Positions 51,701-59,806 of a stretch of DNA of 64,000 nt are shown here, piece by piece; the first letter of the stretch is position 1, and each line of letters begins with the position of its first letter. The translations under genes and the position numbers were made by a program. The notes beneath the pieces are model-generated. The model worked only from the letters and a program-made list of their open reading frames with translations, was not told the DNA's origin and searched no databases. Location of the stretch: assembly GCF_001625015.1 (NCBI RefSeq), contig NZ_LVWJ02000014.1, positions 620,001 to 684,000 on the forward strand. The letters run 5' to 3'. This DNA comes from Lewinella sp. 4G2 (GTDB lineage Bacteria > Bacteroidota > Bacteroidia > Chitinophagales > Saprospiraceae).

Positions 51701-52822
51701 GGTATCGCCAAGGCTTACACGAGCATGGGCAACCTCTACTTCCGGACGGCCAATTACCAGGAGGCACTCAAGCACTACAACCAGTCGCTCGACCAGGGTT
51801 TTAGCCAGGCGGGTATCTCCAGTTCGGCCGAGACCATCAGTCACCTCGGGCTTACCCACATGAACCTGGGCAATTTCGGGGAGGGGATCGGTATCATTGA
51901 GAATCAAATCCCCCTCCACCAAGCCAACCAGGACAACATGGGCTTGGCCAACCTGTACACCAACCTCGGGATCATCTACTTTGAGAGCGGGAACTACGAC
52001 AAGGCGAAAGAGAACCACTACGCTGGTCTCGAATTGGCCCGCGAGCTTGGTATCAAAAGATTACAGGCCATCGGCTTTGGTAGCCTCGGCAGCGTCTACG
52101 AAAAAGAAGGGAACTACGAAGAAGCCGTGGATCTTTTCACCAAGGATCTCCTGATCTGCAACGAGTTAGGCGATCTGCAAGGCATCGCCGTAACCGAAGG
52201 TCTCATTGGTGATATCAATTCCGTCATGGGTAATTTCACCGTGGCGATCCAGCACCTGGATCATTCTCTGGCCATCTGCCGGGAACTGGGATACCGCAAG
52301 GGCATCGCCAAGGCAGTCAATACCCTCGGCGATATCTACTTCCTGCAAAAGCAGTACGACATCTCCGTTATGTATTACGACCAGGCCATCGAGGTAGCCC
52401 GGAATACGAACAACAAGCTCGTGCTGGTCTCCTCCCTCGAGGAAAAAGGGCGGGTACTACTGGCCAGCAACCAATTGGGCGAACTCGAGGAATTGGTGAC
52501 TGAGACCAGGGCGATCGCCAAGGAACTGGGCAACCCCGACTTACTGCACGTAACCCGATTGCTGGAAGCGCGCTCCCTCACCGCCATTGACCCCCAAAAA
52601 TTCGGGGAGAGTTGCGAGATGATCCGCGAATTACTCGCCAGGCCGGAACTTGAAGAGGACATCCGCGCCGAATGCTACCTGATCCTTTACCGCCTGAGTG
52701 GAGGCCTGGATAAGGAATCCGGCAACAACGCCCTGAACTTGTACGAGATGCTTTACGCGACCACCCCAAAGTTCATCTTCCGCAAGAATAAGGAGGATCT
52801 CCGCAGGGAATTGGAGAGATAA
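48758..52822 (+). CDS. soluble adenylyl cyclase-like protein: two cyclase domains, NTPase, TPRs
   Basis: 1354 residues. Class III cyclase-like domain 1 (about 20-190) keeps both metal aspartates: Asp30 in NVDLSGFTPLTEEL and Asp80 in FAGDAFTAVFP. Domain 2 (about 235-400) has RIGMTVGTAFTGIVGG and YACVGNRVNLAARIM but lacks an obvious metal Asp in its first strand (VVSVFLSFEAIH). A large AAA-like NTPase follows, with Walker A GEAGIGKS (452-459) and LELEDIHWMDEDS as Walker B region. About ten TPR units cover 860-1300 (e.g. EKTIEYLGKAANYARSNYQNQQAL). Order and lengths match mammalian soluble adenylyl cyclase. It may make cAMP in response to a cytosolic signal; bicarbonate sensing is untested. Stand-alone gene. 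Confidence 0.85.
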   Translation: MQPLIPPFIQQRLLDGHLSGEIEAFTLNVDLSGFTPLTEELMKEGVSGAENLSKILNEVFEPLVSLVYAHGGIIPYFAGDAFTAVFPLQLSRIHAQQILQLTDEVRSIFSSRKNIFGGKYRIGIKAGVAAEKVSFGIVGDDLKAFYFRGPAIKAATTAQSKAEEGGVVLSDKMNALLEGQEVITQEISTGFFRVVGEFSFELDTTLFMHPLTLPEVSTDVAGSFLPAEVVRYDQAGEFRTVVSVFLSFEAIHTHQQLDRFAAAVLKQVSDFGGYFKEVDFGDKGSVMVIFFGAPVSYENITVRALEFALTVRTELEELRDTLETNFRFRIGMTVGTAFTGIVGGKERAQYACVGNRVNLAARIMSAADWQDILVDDELGNTPHFRYKLKGNTSYKGIAEPVPTFSLQGRKQALGKPNYGNRLVGREAEIQQLLAFAQPIFAGKMAGVAYVLGEAGIGKSRLTFEVRRQLNDREPVNWLLASSDQILRKPFNSFIYLLHRMFRQSQELGAAQNQRRFQFRLNQIRQGLRNANSDLAPGILEELDRTQSVLAAQIGIPLPHSLWTQLNAQGRYQNTIAALVNLLRAEAILAPTVLELEDIHWMDEDSHTVIQRLIRQSTNLPILIVATSRADDNGNYSHLKEGETERAASVGSLRVELTALSEEAVRNMAEATLGAPIADETLATLLRTTNSNPFYLEQVLEYFRENELLSTDDQGVLNLTDESIKLSSSISSILTARIDRLSDMVRETVKAAAVIGREFDLPVLTEVLREETGLDSDEELAELLREQISIAERGQIWSAMSELRYIFRHSLLREAVYSMQLTTRLQQLHHQIANVIERLYQDSLEERFVDLAFHYEHAGNKEKTIEYLGKAANYARSNYQNQQALDLYARLIEKFTNSPNYELTVNTHLNQGKVLEIVGRWDEAERTYTEAQRIAKSSRDIVLLGRANNHLGRLFTFKGEYEKAMDYLKIAASLFESVDDILGIAKAYTSMGNLYFRTANYQEALKHYNQSLDQGFSQAGISSSAETISHLGLTHMNLGNFGEGIGIIENQIPLHQANQDNMGLANLYTNLGIIYFESGNYDKAKENHYAGLELARELGIKRLQAIGFGSLGSVYEKEGNYEEAVDLFTKDLLICNELGDLQGIAVTEGLIGDINSVMGNFTVAIQHLDHSLAICRELGYRKGIAKAVNTLGDIYFLQKQYDISVMYYDQAIEVARNTNNKLVLVSSLEEKGRVLLASNQLGELEELVTETRAIAKELGNPDLLHVTRLLEARSLTAIDPQKFGESCEMIRELLARPELEEDIRAECYLILYRLSGGLDKESGNNALNLYEMLYATTPKFIFRKNKEDLRRELER

Positions 52823-52877
52823 TTTTAAAGGGTGTGCACCCGCAAAACTCCGTGCGGCACTGTAATCAACAATTAAC

Positions 52878-53612
52878 TTAATCGATTTGCTGCAACATGG
52901 CCAATTGACCCCCGAATGCCCGGCGGAGCAACTCTGGCGTAAATACCTCTTCCGTCTTCCCGTAGCCAATCAGGCGTTGGTTAAGGAGGATCACGTGATC
53001 AAAGTAATCCGGCACCGCCTGTAAGTCGTGGTGAACGATCATCAGCGTCTTCCCCGCCGCCGAAAGGCGGCGCAGCACTTCAATGATCTTCTCCTCCGTG
53101 GGAATGTCCACCCCAACGAAGGGCTCATCCAGAAACAGAATATCCGCCTGTTGCGCGAGGGCCCGGGCCAGGAAGGTCCGCTGCTGCTGGCCACCGGATA
53201 GTTCTCCGATTTGTCGGTGTTGGAGGTCCAGGATGCCCAACTCTCGCATTGCTTCCTCGGCCAGCTTACGATCCGCTTCGTTGAGCCGTTGGAAGACCCG
53301 CTTGTGGGGATACCTACCCATCAGAACAACGTCCCGCACCGTAGTGGGGAAGGTGAAGTCAATCTCACTCCGCTGTGGTACGTAGACGACCCGGCGGCGG
53401 ACGTCGGCCACGTCCTTTCCCAGAATTTCCACCCTACCGGTATAGTCATCGATCAGGCCCAGCATGGACTTCAGCAAGGTCGACTTACCGGAGCCGTTTG
53501 GCCCCAAGATGCCGTAGCGATGGCCTTCCTCGATCTCCAGGAAAATGTTGCTCAACACGCGTTTGCGGTCGTAGGAAACGGAGAGGTCGGCAACGGAAAT
53601 AGCGGTGGCCAC
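52878..53612 (-). CDS. ABC transporter ATP-binding protein, metal-ion type
   Basis: 244 residues. Walker A GPNGSGKST (about 38-46), signature LSGGQQQRTFLARAL, Walker B DILFLDEPFVGVD and switch His in MIVHHDL. YVPQRSEIDFTFPTTVRDVVLMGRYPH is characteristic of the zinc/manganese/iron (ZnuC/MntB/SitB) subfamily. The permease and binding-protein genes are not in the window, so the ATPase appears orphaned or paired elsewhere. Convergent with the cyclase-like gene; a minus-strand terminator separates it from the lipoprotein gene upstream. Confidence 0.9.
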   Translation of the reverse strand: MATAISVADLSVSYDRKRVLSNIFLEIEEGHRYGILGPNGSGKSTLLKSMLGLIDDYTGRVEILGKDVADVRRRVVYVPQRSEIDFTFPTTVRDVVLMGRYPHKRVFQRLNEADRKLAEEAMRELGILDLQHRQIGELSGGQQQRTFLARALAQQADILFLDEPFVGVDIPTEEKIIEVLRRLSAAGKTLMIVHHDLQAVPDYFDHVILLNQRLIGYGKTEEVFTPELLRRAFGGQLAMLQQID

Positions 53613-53636
53613 GGGATCAGGGGTTTGGGCGGAAAG

Positions 53637-53674
53637 AAAAATCCGCCGACGCTAAGGTAGCGCCGGCGGATTTA
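53637..53674 (-). terminator. terminator after the lipoprotein gene (minus strand)
   Basis: On the minus strand: AAATCCGCCGGCGCTA-cct-TAGCGTCGGCGGATTT (one mismatch) followed by TTTCTTTCC. It ends the gene at 53710-54294 before the ABC gene. Confidence 0.88.
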
Positions 53675-53709
53675 ATGGTTTCAGACTGACTACGCACGTA
53701 GCCTCGACT

Positions 53710-54294
53710 TTATTCGGGGGCGATCACGCCACGGATGTTCCAGTTAATCCTTTCGGCATTACCCGTTAATTCACTTAGGCTGGTCCATTCGTTCCCGATG
53801 CGGACTCGGTCGCCGTTAGGGTTAAAGCGAAGGCCGGCGTCACAGCCAACTGATACCTGGCGGTTTCCGCGCTCAATTCCCGTTTCAATGGCGATCCAGA
53901 TACCCTGGTTACCCAGTGTCAACGGAGTGGTGAGGCGGTGCTCGAAAAAGGCGCCAGCTACATTTACCCTTTGCGTCAGGTCCGGTGATTCGTAAAGAAC
54001 GCCGCCGGGTTCGCGTTCGTTATCACCTTCAGCGTAGATAAATACCTTGGTGGAAGGTGGGATATCGGCCAGAAAAACCTCCACTTCACTTAGCTGCCGG
54101 CCGGCAAAGTCATCTACCAGATCAGCGGGGAAGAAAGCGGCGAACATACCCGCATCAATGGAAGGTGCGGTATCGTTACGATCGTCGTAATTCAGGGTTT
54201 CTACAACAATGGAATCTTCGTCATCGTCACAGCCGGTGAAGGACAATACGGCGAGGCTTAGAAGCAGGAAGAAAGGAAGGCGAAGGGTTTTCAT
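53710..54294 (-). CDS. lipoprotein of unknown function
   Basis: 194 residues. Signal peptide with lipobox LSFTGC, then an acidic run DDDEDS, typical of Bacteroidota lipoproteins that stay in or are exported across the outer membrane. The mature part is beta-rich with FAAFFPADLVDDFAGRQLSEVEVFLADIPPSTKVFIYAEGD and GIWIAIETGIERGNRQVSVGCDAG. It resembles the short jelly-roll-like segments often found in secreted Bacteroidota proteins (compare the pattern in the T9SS cargo at 12917, GIQVRIPRGL...LVVYSGDAEPDEL). No function assigned. Monocistronic. Confidence 0.75.
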   Translation of the reverse strand: MKTLRLPFFLLLSLAVLSFTGCDDDEDSIVVETLNYDDRNDTAPSIDAGMFAAFFPADLVDDFAGRQLSEVEVFLADIPPSTKVFIYAEGDNEREPGGVLYESPDLTQRVNVAGAFFEHRLTTPLTLGNQGIWIAIETGIERGNRQVSVGCDAGLRFNPNGDRVRIGNEWTSLSELTGNAERINWNIRGVIAPE

Positions 54295-54443
54295 AATTCG
54301 TGTTTTTTCGTTGGTTCCAAAGTTCGGAGTAAAGACAGTCAGGTAAAAGCGCTGGTTGATAAGTTGTTCTTAAAGTTTGTTGGCATTGTGTGAAGGTGGT
54401 GGATGGTAGTTGTCCTCTCCCCAAACCCATTACCTTCACCCGG

Positions 54444-55769
54444 GTGAACCGCGAAATCCTCAAGCTCGCCATCCCCAACATTCTTTCGAACCTCAGCGTG
54501 CCCCTGCTTTCGAGCTACGACACCGCGTTGATGGGCAACCTGAGTGGCACCCACATTGCGGCGGTTGGGTTGGGAAGTATGGCCTTCAACTTCGTGTACT
54601 GGAACTTCGGTTTTCTGCGGATGAGCACCACGGGGCTCACCGCACAAGCCTACGGGCGGGAGGACCACCGGGAACAGCAGACCCTCCTCAAACGCAGTTT
54701 GCTGCTGGCCGTACTCTTCTCTACGGCCCTGGTCTTACTGCAGTATCCCCTGGCGGAGTTAACGGCCTGGCTACTCAACATCCGGCCGGACCAATCCGAG
54801 TTAGTCGACACTTACTTCTACATCCGCATCTTCGCGGCCCCGGCGGCGCTGTTACAAATGGTCCTCTTCGGGTGGTTCTTCGGGCGGCAGAATGCGCTGT
54901 ACCCATTGTTGCTCACCTTCTTCGTCAATGGTGCCAACATTGGCTTGAGTACCTACTTCGTCACCACCCTCGGCTGGGGGATAGCCGGTGTGGCCTGGGG
55001 CACGGTCGGCGCACAGTACCTCGGGCTTGCTCTTGCGTTCGTCCTGCTGTTCCTGGAACTACGCAAGGTCCGGGCGGAGGTAAAACGGTTAGGGAAAGAA
55101 ATCACCCAACGGGCGGGTGCCCTCACCGAAGGCCTCGCTGCCTTCCTGAAGATCAACCGGGACATCTTCATTCGGACCCTCTGCCTCACGCTCAGTTTCG
55201 CCTTCTTCTACAACCGGGCCAATGCGCTGGACGTCGGCACGGCCGTTGTTGCCGGGAACGTCATCCTGCTCCAACTCGTCAACTGGCTGAGCTACGGCGT
55301 GGACGGTTTTGCCTTCGCCGCCGAGAGTTTAGTGGGCAAATACCACGGTGCCAACGACCGTCCGCAACTGATCGTCGCCACCAAAAAGATATTCGCCTGG
55401 GGGATGGGCCTGGCCGCCCTGTACGCCGTGATCTACGGATTTGGCCAGGAGCATTTATTACAATTATTCGCCCCCGAATCCACCTCCGCGGATACCCTCG
55501 CCGCTGCGCTTACCTATTTGCCACTGCTGGTCGCCTTCTGTCTACTCGCCACGCCGTGCTACTTACTGGATGGCATTTACATTGGCCTTACCGCCTCTAC
55601 GGCCATGCGCCAAACCATGCTACTGGCCTTCGCTGGATACCTGGCGAGTTACTGCCTGGTGGGGCAGCACTTGGGCAACTGGGGTTTGTGGGGGAGCCTG
55701 CTGTTCTTCATGGTATTGCGGGCGGTGGTGCAGGCCTGGTGGTTGCGGAGTGGGCGGGTTGGTTTTTGA
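54444..55769 (+). CDS. MATE family efflux transporter (DinF-like)
   Basis: About 441 residues from GTG at 54444; the frame is open to a GTG at 54390, but a -7-like TACCTTCA at 54431 lies between, and MNREILKLAIPNILSNLSVPLLSSYDTALMG is the family N-terminus. Twelve predicted helices in two halves, second half starting near FLKINRDIFIRTLCLTLSFAFF. The DinF-like group exports cationic drugs or organic compounds in exchange for sodium or protons. No regulator gene is adjacent. Confidence 0.88.
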   Translation: MNREILKLAIPNILSNLSVPLLSSYDTALMGNLSGTHIAAVGLGSMAFNFVYWNFGFLRMSTTGLTAQAYGREDHREQQTLLKRSLLLAVLFSTALVLLQYPLAELTAWLLNIRPDQSELVDTYFYIRIFAAPAALLQMVLFGWFFGRQNALYPLLLTFFVNGANIGLSTYFVTTLGWGIAGVAWGTVGAQYLGLALAFVLLFLELRKVRAEVKRLGKEITQRAGALTEGLAAFLKINRDIFIRTLCLTLSFAFFYNRANALDVGTAVVAGNVILLQLVNWLSYGVDGFAFAAESLVGKYHGANDRPQLIVATKKIFAWGMGLAALYAVIYGFGQEHLLQLFAPESTSADTLAAALTYLPLLVAFCLLATPCYLLDGIYIGLTASTAMRQTMLLAFAGYLASYCLVGQHLGNWGLWGSLLFFMVLRAVVQAWWLRSGRVGF

Positions 55770-56026
55770 GCTGGTGGGTCTGGCAACTCTGATTTGCTAT
55801 CAACCCGGCCGATCCAAGAACCTCCAGTTGTCGCTGCGCTCGGACTGGAGTCCGCTTGGAGAACCTGAGATTTTTTTCACCGGGATAAGATTCTAATGCG
55901 CTTGAACCGGCCATTGCGCCACAAGCGCAGCGCTGGCGATATGGTTCATCAAGCGCCCGGTCTTTAACGCCAATCTGGCCGCTTGGAGAGCCTGAGAGTA
56001 GTTTAGTAAAGCCTACTTTTGCCCCC

Positions 56027-57436
56027 ATGCTACCAACTTCCATTCAGGCTACCCGGGAGGCCATCGCTGCGGGCCGGACATCCACCGTCGAGATCGTCAA
56101 AGCTTACCTCGCCGCGATTGAGGACCAGCGCTACCTGAACATCTACGTGGAGGTTTTCGGCGACGAAGCGCTCCGCGAAGCAGCCCGCCAGGATGAGGCG
56201 CTGACGCAGGGTGCCAAGCTGGGGAAATTAGCCGGGGTCGTCGTCAGTATCAAGGATGTGCTCTGTTACCAGGGGCACGGGGTGAGCGCCGGATCGGCCA
56301 TGTTAGAGAACTTCGTCAGCCCCTACAACGCAACGGCCATTCAACGGCTGCTCGAGGAGGACGCCATCATCATCGGCCGCACCAATTGCGATGAGTTCGC
56401 CATGGGCTCCGGCAACGAAAACAGCCATTACGGGCCCACCCGTAACGCAGCGGACGTCGCCCGCGTACCCGGTGGCAGTTCCGGTGGGGCGGCCGTTTCC
56501 GTGCAGGCGGGGACCTGCCTCGTCGCAGTCGGGTCCAGTACCGGAGGGTCGGTCCGCCAACCTGCTTCCTTTTGCGGCGTCTACGGTTTCAAACCTACTT
56601 ACGGGCGGATCAGCCGCCACGGCCTCATCGCTTACGGGTCCAGTTTTGATTCCATTGGTTTCCTGGCGCACAACGTGCAGGATATTTCTCTGCTGTTGGA
56701 GGTGACCGCCGGCGCGGACACCAAAGACTCCACGGCCCCCAATAAGCCCGTCCTCCCCTACGCGAAGGCGGCCCCCGACCGGGAGCCCCAGAGCATTGTC
56801 TACTTCGCCGAACTGCTCGAGAGTGATGCCCTCGACGATGCCGTGAAGGAAAGCATGCAGGCAACGATCGACAAGCTGAAGGGGCTGGGTCACACGCTCA
56901 TTCCCGCCAAGTTCTCCTACTTCGATTACGTCGTCCCCACCTATTATGTCCTCACCACCGCCGAGGCCAGCAGCAACCTCAGCCGGTTCGACGGGATGCG
57001 CTACGGCCACCGTAGCCCGGACGCGGAGGACCTCCAGGAAACCTACACCCGCTCCCGTACCGAAGGCTTCGGCGCCGAAGTACAGCGGCGAATCCTCCTC
57101 GGCACCTTCGTCCTCAGCAGTGGATACTACGATGCTTATTACGGCAAGGCCCAAAAAGCCCGCCGCCTGATTCGCGACCAATTACAGGGCATCCTCGATG
57201 CGCACGACTTCATCCTCATGCCCGTTAGCCCCAGCCTACCCTGGCCAGTCGGGGAACGGGTGGACGACCCGGTGGCCAATTACCTGGCGGATGTCTATAC
57301 CGTCCTGGCCAACCTCGCTGGTCTCCCCGCCATCGCCATCCCCGCCGGCACGGCCGGTCACCTCCCCGTAGGCTTCCAATTGATGGCGGACCAGTGGGAG
57401 GAGAATAAGTTGCTGCGGTTTGTGAAGGGACTTTAG
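56027..57436 (+). CDS. gatA: aspartyl/glutamyl-tRNA amidotransferase subunit A
   Basis: 469 residues. Amidase-signature triad: Lys in LAGVVVSIKDVLC, the Ser of the loop VGSSTGGSVRQPASFCG, and the nucleophile Ser in VPGGSSGGAAVSV. In many GatA proteins the loop is GSDTGGS, here Asp is Ser, a mild variation. The enzyme releases ammonia from glutamine and, with GatB and GatC, amidates Glu-tRNA(Gln) or Asp-tRNA(Asn). gatB and gatC are not in the window, which is common in Bacteroidota. Its start lies after a 257-bp spacer holding a short direct repeat (55852 and 55979). Confidence 0.93.
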   Translation: MLPTSIQATREAIAAGRTSTVEIVKAYLAAIEDQRYLNIYVEVFGDEALREAARQDEALTQGAKLGKLAGVVVSIKDVLCYQGHGVSAGSAMLENFVSPYNATAIQRLLEEDAIIIGRTNCDEFAMGSGNENSHYGPTRNAADVARVPGGSSGGAAVSVQAGTCLVAVGSSTGGSVRQPASFCGVYGFKPTYGRISRHGLIAYGSSFDSIGFLAHNVQDISLLLEVTAGADTKDSTAPNKPVLPYAKAAPDREPQSIVYFAELLESDALDDAVKESMQATIDKLKGLGHTLIPAKFSYFDYVVPTYYVLTTAEASSNLSRFDGMRYGHRSPDAEDLQETYTRSRTEGFGAEVQRRILLGTFVLSSGYYDAYYGKAQKARRLIRDQLQGILDAHDFILMPVSPSLPWPVGERVDDPVANYLADVYTVLANLAGLPAIAIPAGTAGHLPVGFQLMADQWEENKLLRFVKGL

Positions 57437-57507
57437 GAGTTGCAAGTATCAAGTAGCGAGTTGCGAGTATCACCACTTGCAACTCGTTACTTGCAACTCG
57501 CTACTCG
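57437..57507. repeat. inverted repeats filling the gatA/OmpA convergent gap
   Basis: The 71-bp gap is built from words GAGTTGC, AAGTA and AGTAGCG and their complements, for example AGTAGCGAGTTGC facing GCAACTCGCTACT. It would fold into a long, imperfect hairpin on either strand and probably terminates both convergent genes. Confidence 0.85.
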
Positions 57508-58221
57508 CTACTCCGGTACGGAGAGCGTTCCCTCCTTCGCTTTCCGAGTAAGTGCCTCAGTACCCTTGATGCCGAGCACGACACGACGATTCTGAGCGCG
57601 GCCGGCATCGGTTTCGTTCGTGGCGACGGGGCGGGTTTCCCCGAAGCCCTGGGTGATCATGCGGCGGCGGGCGATGCCATCTTGGGCGAGATAATCAGCC
57701 ACCGCGGCGGCTCTTTTTTGGCTGAGTTCCAGGTTGTAGGCTTCCGATCCTTTGCTGTCCGTATGCCCGTCGATGGTGATGTCCGTATCCGGGTAACGGT
57801 TCATGATCTTGGCCATGCGGTCGAGTTCGGCGCGGCTGTTGGCCGTCAGGGCCGTGGAATTAAATTCGAAGAGGACCCCGCCGCCGAAGGTGACGTTGAT
57901 GGATTCCGTGACGGTTTCGCCCGTTTCCGGGTCTACGGTGGTGGTGGTTTCTACGACGGCGCCGGGCACTTCTTCCTGGATCTCCTGGGCTTGCTTATCC
58001 ATGTAGCGGCCCACGATGGCGCCGGCCGTTCCGCCGATCACGCTGCCGATGACGACGCCCTTCTTACCGTCTCCGCCCTTCTTGCCGATGGCACCGCCGA
58101 TCACGCCGCCGGTCGTTCCACCGATAACGGCTCCCTTGGCGGTGCGGGAGGTATTACAGCCCGTAGCGGCAAACAGGGCAGCACAGAGTAGGAGGATGAA
58201 AATGTAGTTTACTGCTTTCAC
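57508..58221 (-). CDS. OmpA-family lipoprotein with glycine zipper
   Basis: 237 residues. Lipobox AATGC after the signal peptide. A Gly-rich zipper follows (about 30-70, AVIGGTTGGVIGGAIGKKGG and VIGSVIGGTAGAIVG), able to pack in a membrane. An OmpA_C-like peptidoglycan-binding domain is C-terminal (about 112-215), with FEFNSTALTANSRAELDRMAKIM, DITIDGHTDSKGSEAYNLELSQKRA and GFGETRPVATNETDAGRAQNRRV. Typical of Bacteroidota Pal/YiaD-like proteins linking the outer membrane to the cell wall. Confidence 0.93.
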   Translation of the reverse strand: MKAVNYIFILLLCAALFAATGCNTSRTAKGAVIGGTTGGVIGGAIGKKGGDGKKGVVIGSVIGGTAGAIVGRYMDKQAQEIQEEVPGAVVETTTTVDPETGETVTESINVTFGGGVLFEFNSTALTANSRAELDRMAKIMNRYPDTDITIDGHTDSKGSEAYNLELSQKRAAAVADYLAQDGIARRRMITQGFGETRPVATNETDAGRAQNRRVVLGIKGTEALTRKAKEGTLSVPE

Positions 58222-58315
58222 GTTGGTTGGTTTTAATGCACTATTGAACAGGAATTCATTAGCCCCAAACCCTCGCTTAAGTCCACTTGTTTGTTACGGT
58301 CAGCCTCCCAAAACG

Positions 58316-59797
58316 TTAATCTTCACCCACTAATTCCGCGGTGATCTTGGCCGAGAGGAGGCACAAGGGTACGCCCCCACCCGGGTGCACGGAGCCACCC
58401 AGGAAGTAGAGGCCATCCACGTCACTACTAAAGTTCTTGTGGCGCAGAAAGGCCGCCATGGTGTTATTCGAGCTCGTTCCGTACAGCGCTCCCTGGTGGC
58501 TTCCCGTCAGGCTTTCAATTTCGGGTGGGGTGACGATCCGCTCTTCCACGATGTGGTTTTCCAAGGTATTTTCTGGCGCTGCCGCGGGTGCGAGCAACTG
58601 TTGGTTGAGCCGCGTAAGGACCCGCTGACGCAGACCCTCCACCCAGGACGACCAATCCTGACCGGTATCGGCCGGCGCATTGACCATGACGAACCAGTTC
58701 TCTCCGCCGGCAGGTGCATCCTTGGTAACGATCTTGCTGCTGACGTTGACGTAGATGGTAACGTCGTCCGCCAGGCGGCCCGCTTCTAGCTCGTCGAATT
58801 CCTTTTTGTAGTCGTCCGCGAAGAAGATGTTGTGGACCCCGAGTTCGCCGAAGGTGCGGTCCACGCCCCAGTAGAAGATCACGGCGCTGGTGGATTTCTG
58901 TTGACTGAGGGTCCGCTTTGGCTTTTTGGCCCCGGTTAACAACTTATCGTAGGCGAGCCACACGTCCATATTGCAGATGGCGGCGTCCGTGGCGACCGGT
59001 CCTTGGTGCGTCTCGATCCCGACTACGCACCCGCGTGAGCGCCTAATCTGCGTAACGGGCGTGTTGAAATGGTAGCGCACCCCGAGCCGTTTGCCGAGTT
59101 CGTAGATGCGCTGGCTGATGTCGAACATGCCCCCTTTGGGCAGGTAAGCGCCGAAGTGGTGCTCGAAGTGGGGAATCATGGAGAGCAGCCCCGGCGCTTT
59201 GTAGGGATTGGAGCCGTTGTAGGTGGCGAAGCGGTTGAAGAGTTGGACGAGTTTGGGGTGGCCGAGATCGCGCTCGTGGACGGCGTTCATGCTTTTGAAC
59301 AGATCCAGCCCGGGAATTTTGAGCATGGCCCCTGCGACGCCCCAGTCGAGCCAGGTCTCCGATTTATGGAGCGATTTTTCGAGGAAGGTGCGGCCGGTGG
59401 TCTCGTATTTGTGCGCGGCAGCAGCCATGAAGTCGCGGATGCGCTGGGCGTCCACCCCGAAGGTTTCCGCGGCCCGCTCGGCCAATTGTTCGGTATCGGA
59501 AGGGGCAACGAAGGTGGTTCCATCCCGCCACCAGTAGTGGCAAACGTTGGGTAAGCGGACGTACTCGAAGTGGTCTTTGGGGTCCTCGCCGGCCAGTTCG
59601 AAGAGCTCGTCCACGTACTGGGGCATCGTGAACAGGGACGGGCCAAAATCGAAGCGGTACTCGCCGAGTGAAAATTGGGAAAGTTTGCCGCCGGGCCCGG
59701 CGCTGCGTTCGTAGACGTCGACCTCGTGGCCGGCAACGGCGAGGCGGACGGCGGCGGCGAGGCCGGCGATCCCGGCTCCGATGATGGTGGTGTGCAT
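58316..59797 (-). CDS. crtD: phytoene desaturase-family oxidoreductase, probably CrtD-type
   Basis: 493 residues. FAD motif MHTTIIGAGIAGLAAAVRLAVAG, then family blocks PGGKLSQFSLG, YRFDFGPSLFTMPQYVDELF, LFNRFATYNGSNPYKAPGLLSMIPH and C-terminal DGLYFLGGSVHPGGGVPLCLLSAK. These fit the Bacteroidota branch that includes 1-hydroxycarotenoid 3,4-desaturase (CrtD, making myxol/saproxanthin-type carotenoids) better than CrtI phytoene desaturase, as far as memory allows. No crtB, crtI, crtY or crtZ lies nearby. An A-P-A-A-A-P insertion from the 17-bp repeat is at residues 403-408. Confidence 0.8.
   Translation of the reverse strand: MHTTIIGAGIAGLAAAVRLAVAGHEVDVYERSAGPGGKLSQFSLGEYRFDFGPSLFTMPQYVDELFELAGEDPKDHFEYVRLPNVCHYWWRDGTTFVAPSDTEQLAERAAETFGVDAQRIRDFMAAAAHKYETTGRTFLEKSLHKSETWLDWGVAGAMLKIPGLDLFKSMNAVHERDLGHPKLVQLFNRFATYNGSNPYKAPGLLSMIPHFEHHFGAYLPKGGMFDISQRIYELGKRLGVRYHFNTPVTQIRRSRGCVVGIETHQGPVATDAAICNMDVWLAYDKLLTGAKKPKRTLSQQKSTSAVIFYWGVDRTFGELGVHNIFFADDYKKEFDELEAGRLADDVTIYVNVSSKIVTKDAPAGGENWFVMVNAPADTGQDWSSWVEGLRQRVLTRLNQQLLAPAAAPENTLENHIVEERIVTPPEIESLTGSHQGALYGTSSNNTMAAFLRHKNFSSDVDGLYFLGGSVHPGGGVPLCLLSAKITAELVGED
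58575..58591. repeat. 17-bp dispersed repeat inside the carotenoid desaturase gene
   Basis: GGCGCTGCCGCGGGTGC on the plus strand; on the coding strand it reads A-P-A-A-A-P (403-408), in a region likely to be a surface loop before a predicted helix. Confidence 0.85.
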
Positions 59798-59806
59798 GGG
59801 CCGGGG

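Noticed and set aside
54410-55792. 460-codon same-strand frame over the MATE gene
   Set aside because: Arg/Pro/His-rich off-frame reading; the MATE frame has 12 helices and family motifs.
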